This document shows, piece by piece, positions 43,140 through 50,410 of a DNA stretch of 64,000 bases. Position 1 is the stretch's first letter. The number at the start of each line of letters is the position of its first letter. Source of the stretch: Symbioplanes lichenis (lineage in GTDB: Bacteria > Actinomycetota > Actinomycetes > Mycobacteriales > Micromonosporaceae); NCBI RefSeq assembly GCF_030709675.1, contig NZ_JAUZQD010000001.1, forward strand, positions 62,001 through 126,000, read 5' to 3'. The translations under genes and the position numbers were made by a program. Under the pieces are notes generated by a model. The model had not been told where the DNA came from. It ran no database searches and saw only the letters and a list, made by a program, of their open reading frames with translations.

Positions 43140-44102
43140 ATGGTCACCACTGCGCAGCGCCTCAGCAGGCCCGCCCCCGCCCCTCAGTGGGCGGGCGTCG
43201 GCACCTGCACGCTGTCCTCGACCGACCTCGCCTCCGGGCCGCCTCAGCCCCGGCGACTGCCCTATCACCTGCTGGCGCTGACCACGGCCGGGCACGGCAC
43301 CGTGGAGATCGACTTCGCGGCGCACACCTGCCGCCCGGGCACGCTGGTCTGGGTGCGCCCGGGGCAGGCCCTCCGCTTCGGCGCCGACCCGGGGCTCGAC
43401 GCGACGCTCGTCACGTGGGACCCCGGGCTGCTGTCGTCGGCCGAGGTCGCGGGCATCGCCGTCGACGACCTGCCCGGCCCCGCCCGCTGGCAGCTGGCCG
43501 GCGAGGACGAGGACGCCGTCATCACCGAGGTCGCCCAGCTGGGCGTCGACTGCACCCGGCACACCTCGGGGCCGGTCGCCGCCGGGCTGCTGCGTCACCA
43601 GCTCGCGGTGCTGCTGCTCCGGATCGCGTTGCTGACCTCGGCCGACAGCCCCGCGGCGGTGTCGACGTCGGAGGGGCGCACGTTCGCCCAGTTCCGGCGC
43701 GACCTCGAGGACGGGCACCAGGAGAGCCGCCGGGTCGAGGACTACGCGGCACGGATCGGCTGCTCGGTGCGGACGCTCACGCGCGCGAGCCTGGCGGTCA
43801 CCGGCCGTACGGCGAAGCAGGTTGTCGACGACCGCGTCGCGCTCGAGGCGCGGCGGCTGCTGGCGTGCACCGACCTGTCGGTGGCGGAGATCGGGCGGCG
43901 GCTCGGCTTCGGCGAGCCGACGAACTTCGGCCGGTTCTTCCACCGGGAGGTCGGCGCGAGCCCCGGCGCGTTCCGGGCCGCTGCCGCGACCGGCGGGCCG
44001 TCCGCGCCGATCAGCCCGGCCGGGGGTACGCCCGGAGCCGTCGACGGCCACGCGCCCGAGCTGGGCACCCGGATCCCCACGCAGCGCCTCTCCCCCGAGT
44101 GA
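43140..44102 (+). CDS. AraC family transcriptional regulator
   Basis: A 320-aa regulator. An N-terminal cupin-like ligand domain (PYHLLALTTAGHGTVEIDFAAHTCRPGTLVWVRPGQALRF) is followed by an AraC DNA-binding domain (about 195-285) with RVEDYAARIGCSVRTLTRASLAVTGRTAKQVVDDR and the second HTH LSVAEIGRRLGFGEPTNFGRFFHREVGASPGAFR. ATG 43140; no clear ribosome binding site, so translation may be leaderless-like. Regulated genes unknown. The C-terminal 40 residues are a disordered Pro/Gly tail. Confidence 0.92.
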   Translation: MVTTAQRLSRPAPAPQWAGVGTCTLSSTDLASGPPQPRRLPYHLLALTTAGHGTVEIDFAAHTCRPGTLVWVRPGQALRFGADPGLDATLVTWDPGLLSSAEVAGIAVDDLPGPARWQLAGEDEDAVITEVAQLGVDCTRHTSGPVAAGLLRHQLAVLLLRIALLTSADSPAAVSTSEGRTFAQFRRDLEDGHQESRRVEDYAARIGCSVRTLTRASLAVTGRTAKQVVDDRVALEARRLLACTDLSVAEIGRRLGFGEPTNFGRFFHREVGASPGAFRAAAATGGPSAPISPAGGTPGAVDGHAPELGTRIPTQRLSPE

Positions 44103-44246
44103 TCGGCCCGTCGCTCCTCGGGTGATCGACCCCGCAACAAGCCGCATCGCCACGCAAGGGTGACAACCATTCACTCTGTGTGATGCCCGAATTCCCAGCT
44201 TTCCCGGGGTGCGCGAGGCGGACGAGCATGGACGGGGCAGAATGGG

Positions 44247-44705
44247 GTGGTGCAGATCTCCGCGCGTGGCGACTACGCGGTGCGGGCGGCGCTGAGCCTG
44301 GCCCACGCCTACCCGGCCCTGATGTCCGCCCAGGCCATCGCCCAGGACCAGGACATGCCCCGGAAGTTCCTCGAGGCCGTCCTGGCCGATCTGCGCCGTG
44401 CCGGTGTCGTCCGCGCCCAGCGTGGCGCCGAGGGCGGCTACACATTGTCACAGCCCCCGCGCGACGTGACGATCGGCCAGATCCTGCGCGCCGTCGACGG
44501 CCCGCTCGCCGGCGTCCGCGGCCTGCGCCCGGAGGAGACCCGTTACACCGGCGCCGCCGAAAATCTGCCCAACCTCTGGGTCGCCGTCCGCTCCGCCGTG
44601 CGCGAGGTCGTCGACGAGGTCAGCCTGGCCGAGCTGCTCAGCGGCCGCATGCCGGCCCACGTCCGCAAGCTCACGACCCGCCCCGACGCCTGGCAGCCCC
44701 GCTGA
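44247..44705 (+). CDS. Rrf2 family transcriptional regulator without Fe-S cysteines
   Basis: A 152-aa winged-helix regulator: VQISARGDYAVRAALSLAHAYP, MSAQAIAQDQDMPRKFLEAVLADLRRAGVVRAQRGAEGGYTLSQPP and DVTIGQILRAVDGPLAGVRGL are classic Rrf2. The loop after the dimerisation helix that holds the Cys of IscR/NsrR-like members has no Cys at all here, so no Fe-S cluster is expected; CymR-like sulfur or other sensing is possible. The start may be GTG 44247 or the second GTG 44250. No target gene adjacent in the same direction. Confidence 0.9.
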   Translation: MVQISARGDYAVRAALSLAHAYPALMSAQAIAQDQDMPRKFLEAVLADLRRAGVVRAQRGAEGGYTLSQPPRDVTIGQILRAVDGPLAGVRGLRPEETRYTGAAENLPNLWVAVRSAVREVVDEVSLAELLSGRMPAHVRKLTTRPDAWQPR

Positions 44706-44732
44706 CGCGGCGGCGCCCTGCTCGCCCACAAC

Positions 44733-44810
44733 GGCCCGCCCGCCGCTGAGCCAGAGCGCCCCGCCCGCCGCTGAGCCAGAGCGGCCCGCCCGCCCGCTCG
44801 ACCGGAGCGG
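44733..44810. repeat. Degenerate tandem ~25-bp repeats
   Basis: Two near-identical copies of CCGCCCGCCGCTGAGCCAGAGCG and a third diverged copy (CCCGCCCGCTCGACCGGAGCGG). They lie in the 227-bp gap between the Rrf2 gene and the DUF4236 gene, together with an AT-richer promoter stretch around 44860-44930. Confidence 0.8.
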
Positions 44811-44932
44811 CAGCACCCCTCTGATCACGCCGGAGTGCGGCCGGCCCGGGCACGCCCGTCGATGGGTGCGTTTCAGAAATTCGGCCATCGGGAAATCGAG
44901 AGACAACTCGCGATTCCCGGAAGGACAGACCG

Positions 44933-45118
44933 ATGGCCATCATGTACCGCAGCCGCAAGAAGTTCGGCCCGCTGATCCTGAACTTCACGCAGAACGGCCT
45001 CTCCTCCTGGACGATCAAGATCGGTCGCTGGTCCTGGAACTCCAAGGCCAAGGCGCACCGCGTCGACCTGCCCGGCCCGCTGTCGTGGAAGCAGGACAAG
45101 TCCTCCTCCCGCTCCTAG
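44933..45118 (+). CDS. Small DUF4236-type protein
   Basis: A 61-aa protein, MAIMYRSRKKFGPLILNF...GLSSWTIKIGRWSWNSKAKAHRVDLPG, with the (basic)-GPL-xLNF-T/S-xxGLSS-xxIxIG pattern of DUF4236. The two-strand, glycine-turn design is typical of these small proteins of unknown role, often near phage or defence genes, but none adjoins here. ATG 44933 with GGAAGGAC upstream. Composition is basic with a Ser-rich end. It is too small to be a shadow frame by chance given its conserved pattern. Confidence 0.78.
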   Translation: MAIMYRSRKKFGPLILNFTQNGLSSWTIKIGRWSWNSKAKAHRVDLPGPLSWKQDKSSSRS

Positions 45119-45233
45119 GACACGACGATCGCCGGTCATCCAGGCATGACCGGCGGCAGGACCACGACGGCTCCGGCGGCACCCTCCCCCGCCCCGGAGC
45201 CGTCGGCCTGTCCGGACCCCGCGCCCGAGCCGA

Positions 45234-45312
45234 CCGACCTGCGCGAAAAACCCGAGCCCGCCGACCTGCGCGAAAACCCGAGCCCGCCGACCTGCGCGAA
45301 AACCCGAGCCGG
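45234..45312. repeat. Three tandem 26-bp repeats
   Basis: CCGACCTGCGCGAAAAACCC followed by GAGCCCG (27 nt, 45234-45260), then two 26-nt copies (45261-45286, 45287-45312) with one A fewer. They fill the gap after the DUF4236 gene, directly before the stop of the convergent 45346 gene; unit length is not a multiple of three. Confidence 0.93.
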
Positions 45313-45345
45313 CGCGAGATGCGGAGCCGCCGGGACGGCCCGATC

Positions 45346-46236
45346 TCACGGCAGGCTGATCACCACGTCGCCGCCGAGCCGCCCGTGCGCCGGCTCCCGC
45401 GTCACCGTGCCGGCGTCGAGCAGTGTGTGGAGCACCCGCGTGGCGTCCGCGGCCCGGTACACCGTGTCCGTCAGCGCGAACGTCCGCAGCTCCGTCACCG
45501 TCGCCGCCCCGTGCGACTCGAGGTGACGCAGCAGCTCCCGGCGCAGGGGACCCGGGTGCGGGGTGAGCGAGATGTCCATCAGGTGCCGCTCCGGATCCTC
45601 CGGGTCGCGATAACGCACCCCGGCGAACTCGTCCACGGCCCACAGCAGGTCCTTGAACGCTTCGAGACTCTTGCCGAGCGTGGTGGCGTACACGATGGCC
45701 GGTCCGGGATCCTCGGACGTCGCCAGCTCGACCGCCGCGACCAGCGGGAACCCGGCCTCGTGGAGCGCCGCGCGGAAGTCCGCCGCGGACGCGCCCACCG
45801 GCAGCACGACCAGCGCCTCCGCCGGCTTGCCCCGCGCCAGGGCGGCCAGGGTGGCCGGCCCGGGCGGCTCGGTCGCGCTCGCGTCCACAAAGCCCAGCAG
45901 GGGTACGCGCACCGCCCCGCCCGCCCTCAGCGCCACGGCCAGCCGCTCCTCCGTCCCCCCGCCGATCGTGTGCAGGGTGAGTCCGGCGGCGGGCGGCGGC
46001 TCGGGCAGCCGGGGCGTCTCGCGGCCCAGGGCGATCATGGTGAGCTCCCGCCCGCGCACCAGGTCGGACTGCTCCGTGAAGACCCGCAGCGCCGCCTCGG
46101 CCAGCTCCGGCGCCGCGTCGGCGTGACCGTGCACATAGGCGGCCCGGCGCCCCCGGTGCAGGGCCGCGGGCGCCCAGGTCTCCAGATGGCGCACAAGGAT
46201 CTCGCGTGTGACGGCGGCGAGGCTGTCGGAAGTCAT
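45346..46236 (-). CDS. Unknown protein, possible TcmP-like with winged-helix end
   Basis: A 296-aa soluble protein. The start ATG 46234-46236 (MTSDSLAAVTREILV) is chosen; an open frame upstream only covers the 23-bp repeat array. The N-terminal VTREILVRHLETWAPAALHRGRRAAYVHGHAD and the ending HLESHGAATVTELRTFALTDTVYRAADATRVLHTLLDAGTVTREP (a winged helix) follow the layout of three-Cys-motif partner (TcmP) proteins, but no three-Cys gene adjoins and the cofactor glycine motif is weak. Family assignment is tentative. Divergent from the TPR gene with the repeat array between. Confidence 0.6.
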   Translation of the reverse strand: MTSDSLAAVTREILVRHLETWAPAALHRGRRAAYVHGHADAAPELAEAALRVFTEQSDLVRGRELTMIALGRETPRLPEPPPAAGLTLHTIGGGTEERLAVALRAGGAVRVPLLGFVDASATEPPGPATLAALARGKPAEALVVLPVGASAADFRAALHEAGFPLVAAVELATSEDPGPAIVYATTLGKSLEAFKDLLWAVDEFAGVRYRDPEDPERHLMDISLTPHPGPLRRELLRHLESHGAATVTELRTFALTDTVYRAADATRVLHTLLDAGTVTREPAHGRLGGDVVISLP

Positions 46237-46276
46237 CCCTGAGTTTGACAGTGCGGGCCGCCCGATTTTCATCGGG

Positions 46277-46431
46277 TGCGGCGCGGCGCAAAAAACCGGG
46301 TGCGACGCGGCGGAGAAACCGGGTGCGGCGCGGCGGAAAAACCGGGTGCGGCGCGGCGCGGAAATCGGGTCCGGTGCAGTGAGGGAAGCGAGTGCGACGC
46401 GCGCGGGAAGCGAGTGCGACGCGGCACAGGA
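46277..46431. repeat. Seven tandem ~23-bp repeats in a divergent promoter region
   Basis: Units of 22-24 nt begin with TGCGGCGCGGCG or TGCGACGCGGCG, followed by an A-run and CCGGG in the first four copies, and degrade rightward to GGGAAGCGAG in the last. The array occupies nearly all of the gap between the divergent 45346 and 46461 genes, so it probably affects their promoter region. Confidence 0.92.
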
Positions 46432-46460
46432 CTTGTACCCACCGTGGCTGACCAAGCACT

Positions 46461-48464
46461 ATGGGGCACGTGCCCCCTGCCCTCACCGAAGCCACCGCCC
46501 GGGCGCAGACGCTCACCGCCGAAGGTGACCTCACCGGCGCACGCGACGTCCTGGCCGGCGCGCTCGACCCGGCGGCGTCCGATCCTCAGCGCGCCACGCC
46601 GGACCTTGCCCTCGCCGCCGCCCTGCAGGCGCGCATCCTGATCGCCCTCGGCGACGCGCACGGGGCGCAGACCTGGGCCGGTTTCGCCCATGCCGCCGAG
46701 GAGCACCTGCACGGGCCGGCGGACGAGCGCACGATCGCCGCGGCGGCCACCCACGCGGCCGTCCTGCACCGGGTGGGCAGCCACGGCCGGGCCGTCCCGC
46801 TCTATCGGGACCTGGTCGCCCGGCTGACCGAGCACGACGGTCCCCTCGCTCCGCGCGTCCTCGCCGCCGAGGCCGACCTGGCCACCGCCGAGCACGCCGC
46901 CGGCCAGTGCACGACCGCCCGCAACCGCCTGCACGACGCCTGGACGCGCCACGCCCGCCACCACGGCGAGTCCTCCCCCGCCGGCATCAAGATGCTCGCC
47001 CGCCTCGGCGCCATGGAACGCGAGTGCGGCCGCACCACCGAGGCCACCGTCCATCTCACCCGGGCCCAGGAGCTCTGCGCCCGCCACCTCCCGGCCGACC
47101 ATCCGCTGGCCCAGCAGGTCGCCCGGCTCGCCGGTGCCGCCCCCTCCGGCCGCCACGTCTGCGGCCGCGTGCAGCGCTCCACCGGTCCGGGCTCCGGCGA
47201 CGCGGCCGAGCGGCCCAGGACCCGGGGGATCGCCCGCACCCCCGCGACCACGCCGCCCACCCATCCCGTACGCCACCAGCCCGCACCCGCCCCCCGCACC
47301 CCCGCCGCCCCGATGCCGCCCCCCGCGGTGTTCACGCCCACGCAGGGCACAGTCCCGTCGGCGAACGACTCGCCCCGCCACGACCTGCCGCCGAACGCTC
47401 CCGGCGACCCGCACCCGGTGGACCCCCCTCGTCCCCCGGTCCCGAGGCGGATCGACCCGACCGTCACCGAGACCTGGGAAGCGGACGAGCCCGAACCCGC
47501 CCCCACCACCCAGACCGTCTACGTCCCGAAGCAGGCGCCGTCCACCGTCACACCACCTCCGGCGGACCCGCCCCGCTGGCCGGCCCAGGGCCACGTCGCC
47601 CAGGCCCTCGCCGCCCAGCCGCTCACCGCTGAGCCCCTCGACGCCCAGCCGCTCGCCGCTGAGCCCCTCCCCGCCGACACCCCGGCCCCGGCCATCCCCC
47701 ACCAGCCGGCGCCGTCCGAGCCCCACAACCCGCCGGCGCCCGACCCCACAGCCGCCGAAACAAAAGCCGACGAAGCAAGAGCCGCCACCCCGCCTGGCCC
47801 GTTCCCGCCCGACACCCTCCCGCCGCCGGCGCACCATCCCGACGAATACCCGCCCGGCCCCGCCTTCTTCCACCGCACCGAACCGCCCACCCCCGACGAC
47901 GTCCCCCGCCCGGCCCCCGTCGACCACCGCACCACCGTGGTCGACGACATGGGTCTCCCGCTCGACGAGGAACGGCGTCTCCCGGTAGTGGGAGGAAGGG
48001 CGAGCCGCGACCGCACCGCCCGCCAGCCCTTCGTCCTGGCCACCGTCCTGATCGCGGGCATCGCCGCCGCCGCCGCGATCGTGGCCGTGACGCTCCCCCG
48101 GGGCGACGCCGCCGGCCCGGCGACCGGGGCCGCAGCCACCGCCCGGCCTCCGGAAGCCGCCTCGGTCCCGCCGCGCACCAGCGTCCCGGCCGCCGACGAG
48201 GGCGCCCCGGACGGCGTGAAGATCAAGGACAACCGGGACAGCGTCTCCCTCAGCTGGCGCTATCCGAAGGACGCCGACGGTCCCGTCCTGATCTCCGGCG
48301 GCCGCGCCGGTCAGGAGCAGCGCGCCTTCCAGCAGCTGGCCCCCGGCACCGCGGAATACGTCGTCTACGGCCTCAACGCCCAGGTCGACTACTGCTTCAC
48401 AGTCGCCGTCGTCTACGGCGTCGACCGGGTCGCGACGTCAACCCCCGCCTGCACGTCCCGGTAG
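46461..48464 (+). CDS. TPR / proline-rich / membrane / FN3 protein
   Basis: A 667-aa protein. Residues 1-215 have tetratricopeptide-like helical repeats (ARDVLAGALDPAASDPQ, THAAVLHRVGSHGRAVPLYRDLVARL). Then a long Pro-rich region (about 230-515) is followed by one membrane helix (about 520-545, PFVLATVLIAGIAAAAAIVAV), a short Pro/Ser linker and a C-terminal fibronectin type III domain (about 585-667; SVSLSWRYP, YVVYGLNAQVDYCFTVAVVY). The TPRs would be cytoplasmic and FN3 outside. Unknown role, perhaps a sensor or scaffold. ATG 46461. The last 52 bp overlap the convergent GlxA-like gene. Confidence 0.85.
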   Translation: MGHVPPALTEATARAQTLTAEGDLTGARDVLAGALDPAASDPQRATPDLALAAALQARILIALGDAHGAQTWAGFAHAAEEHLHGPADERTIAAAATHAAVLHRVGSHGRAVPLYRDLVARLTEHDGPLAPRVLAAEADLATAEHAAGQCTTARNRLHDAWTRHARHHGESSPAGIKMLARLGAMERECGRTTEATVHLTRAQELCARHLPADHPLAQQVARLAGAAPSGRHVCGRVQRSTGPGSGDAAERPRTRGIARTPATTPPTHPVRHQPAPAPRTPAAPMPPPAVFTPTQGTVPSANDSPRHDLPPNAPGDPHPVDPPRPPVPRRIDPTVTETWEADEPEPAPTTQTVYVPKQAPSTVTPPPADPPRWPAQGHVAQALAAQPLTAEPLDAQPLAAEPLPADTPAPAIPHQPAPSEPHNPPAPDPTAAETKADEARAATPPGPFPPDTLPPPAHHPDEYPPGPAFFHRTEPPTPDDVPRPAPVDHRTTVVDDMGLPLDEERRLPVVGGRASRDRTARQPFVLATVLIAGIAAAAAIVAVTLPRGDAAGPATGAAATARPPEAASVPPRTSVPAADEGAPDGVKIKDNRDSVSLSWRYPKDADGPVLISGGRAGQEQRAFQQLAPGTAEYVVYGLNAQVDYCFTVAVVYGVDRVATSTPACTSR

Positions 48465-49435
48465 GAACCACCCGGCCGAGCGCCGAACGCGCGCCGGTAC
48501 CGGTCGGGACTCGTACGCAAGGCTCGCTGGAAATGCGCCCGCAGCGCACTCGCCGATCCGTGCCCGCTCCGCGCCGCGACCGCGGTGACCGGCAGGTCGG
48601 TGGTCTCGAGCAGCCGCCGGGCCAGCCGCAGCCGCGCGGCCTGCAGCCAGGCCAGCGGCGTCGTGCCGGTCTGCTCGCGGAAGCGCCGGGTCAGCGTCCG
48701 TGCGCTCAGCCGCGCGTGCCGGGCGACGTCGGCCACCGTGACCGTCTCGCCGGCGTGCGCCTCCAGCCACTCCAGCGTCGCCGCCAGCGAGCCGCCGTCC
48801 CCGGCCGGCGCCGGCGCGGCGAACTGGGCCTGGTCCCCGTCGCGCACCGGGGCCATGACGACGAACCCGGCGGTCCGTGCGGCCACGTCCGCCCCGAAGT
48901 CCCGGCGCACCAGGTGCAGGCACAGGTCGAGGCCGGCCGCGACGCCGGCCGAGGTCCAGATCCGGCCGTCCCCGGCGAACAGCGACGCCGCGTCCACGTC
49001 GACGGCCGGGTGCCGGCTGCGCAGGTCGGGCGCGGCCCACCAGTGCGTGGTGGCCCGGCGCCCGTCGAGCAGTCCGGCCTGGGCCAGGACGAACGCCCCG
49101 GTGCAGATCGAGACGGTACGCGCCCCGCGCGCCACGGCGGCCCGGAGCACCGCGAGCACGGCCTCCGGCGCCCGCCACGGCATCGCCACGCCCGGCACCA
49201 CGATCGTGTCGGCGTCCGCGGCGCCCGTCAGGTCGTACGGCGCCTCGATCCGGAAGTGGCTGATGCCCTCCACGCTCGACCGGACGCTCGGCCGCACGCC
49301 GCAGACCCGGATCTCGTAGGGATGGCTGCCGTCGCTCAGCCGCGTGCTGCCGAACACCTGGCACGGCACCGAGAGGTCGAAGCCGACGACCCCGTCGAGG
49401 GCGAGGACGGCGACCACGTGGGGTTTATCGCCCAC
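48413..49435 (-). CDS. GlxA family transcriptional regulator (DJ-1/PfpI + AraC HTH)
   Basis: A 340-aa regulator with an N-terminal DJ-1/PfpI (class I glutamine amidotransferase-like) domain (VVAVLALDGVVGFDLSVPCQVFG, SICTGAFVLAQAGLLDGRRATTHW with Cys at the elbow) and a C-terminal AraC HTH (about 225-315: ETVTVADVARHARLSARTLTRRFREQTGTTPLAWLQAARL, and PVTAVAARSGHGSASALRAHFQR). GTG/ATG at 49435 overlaps the stop of the DJ-1 protein gene by 11 nt, so the pair is coupled. It likely senses a metabolite and controls genes nearby. Confidence 0.93.
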   Translation of the reverse strand: MGDKPHVVAVLALDGVVGFDLSVPCQVFGSTRLSDGSHPYEIRVCGVRPSVRSSVEGISHFRIEAPYDLTGAADADTIVVPGVAMPWRAPEAVLAVLRAAVARGARTVSICTGAFVLAQAGLLDGRRATTHWWAAPDLRSRHPAVDVDAASLFAGDGRIWTSAGVAAGLDLCLHLVRRDFGADVAARTAGFVVMAPVRDGDQAQFAAPAPAGDGGSLAATLEWLEAHAGETVTVADVARHARLSARTLTRRFREQTGTTPLAWLQAARLRLARRLLETTDLPVTAVAARSGHGSASALRAHFQRALRTSPDRYRRAFGARPGGSYRDVQAGVDVATRSTP

Positions 49436-50147
49436 GGGCCGTCCACACGGTGCCGCGCGGCTCGAACTCGAGGACCCCGGCGATCATCACCGCGAAGTCG
49501 GGGCCGAACTCGCGGTCGAGCACGTGCAGAGCGAGGTCGATGCCCGACGTGCTGCCGGCCGACGTGATCAGGTCGCCGTCGTCGACGACCCGGGCGTCCT
49601 TGACGATGGCGCCGCTCTCGGCGAGCTGGTCGCGTACCGTCTGGTGGGTGTTGCAGGGCCGGCCCCGCGTCAAGCCGGCGGCGGCCAGCAGCAGTGCGCC
49701 CGTGCACACGGAGCCGATCACGAGATTGCTCCGCACGGCGGCCGCGAGGGCGCGGGGCAGCTGACCCTTCTTGATCTCGTGGGCCACGCCGGGCTCGTCG
49801 GGTCCGGCCGGGCCGCCGCCGGGTACGAGCAGCAGGTCGGCCTGGCGCGGTGACCAGCCCCGGCCCACGACGACGCGGGTGCCGCCGAGCGCCTGGATCG
49901 TGCGCGGCACGGTGCTGGTCACATAGCTGACCTCGACGGCACCGCCCGTGGCGAAGCCCGCGATCGTCAGCGCCTCGTTGGGCCCGATGAAGTCCACCTC
50001 CGCCACGCCGTCGAAGAGCACCATCTGCACCCGGAACGGCCGCTCGGGCGACCAGCCCGCCTTGGGCGCGGCGGCCGCGGCGGAGGCGGAGAAAGCAGCG
50101 GCGGAGGGGACAAGAGCGGTGGCGCTGAGGACGGTCCGGCGGTGCAT
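49425..50147 (-). CDS. Secreted DJ-1/PfpI family protein with twin-Arg signal
   Basis: A 240-aa DJ-1/PfpI protein with MHRRTVLSATALVPSAAAFSASAAAAA, a likely Tat-type signal (RRTVLS) cleaved near AAA. The fold follows: RVQMVLFDGVAEVDFIGP, LLLVPGGGPAGP, SVCTGALLLAAAGL (nucleophile Cys and small-residue elbow) and NTHQTVRDQLAE. These proteins are isonitrile hydratase-like or of unknown role, often next to GlxA-type regulators. The stop overlaps the regulator start by 11 nt, so both come from one mRNA. Export is predicted only from the signal. Confidence 0.88.
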   Translation of the reverse strand: MHRRTVLSATALVPSAAAFSASAAAAAPKAGWSPERPFRVQMVLFDGVAEVDFIGPNEALTIAGFATGGAVEVSYVTSTVPRTIQALGGTRVVVGRGWSPRQADLLLVPGGGPAGPDEPGVAHEIKKGQLPRALAAAVRSNLVIGSVCTGALLLAAAGLTRGRPCNTHQTVRDQLAESGAIVKDARVVDDGDLITSAGSTSGIDLALHVLDREFGPDFAVMIAGVLEFEPRGTVWTARGR

Positions 50148-50410
50148 GGTCGCTCCTGACGTCGGGGACGGGACATCAGTCCACCGCGCGGGCCGGCGGC
50201 GGGAAAGCGGCCGGCGCGCCAGCCTGCGCCTGCTTCCCGCCGCACCGGAGAACGCACGGCGCCTGGTCCATCAGTCGCGGTGCGGGGCGGCGAAGTTCCC
50301 GATTGCCACCGATCCGCACCCGGCTTGCACCTCAGTGCTCCGGCCCGCGACCGATAGTCAGGCATGGCCGGGACCCCGCCGGGGCCCCTCGACGGATGCG
50401 GGGTGTCCGG

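Noticed and set aside
45346..46236. Firm assignment to three-Cys-motif partner proteins
   Set aside because: Only the ends look similar, no three-Cys partner gene adjoins, and the cofactor motif is weak; kept as tentative.
46277..46431. Possible CRISPR array because of regular short repeats
   Set aside because: Units are contiguous and diverge gradually; there are no unique spacers and no cas genes. The same applies to the arrays at 7269, 23597, 44733 and 45234.
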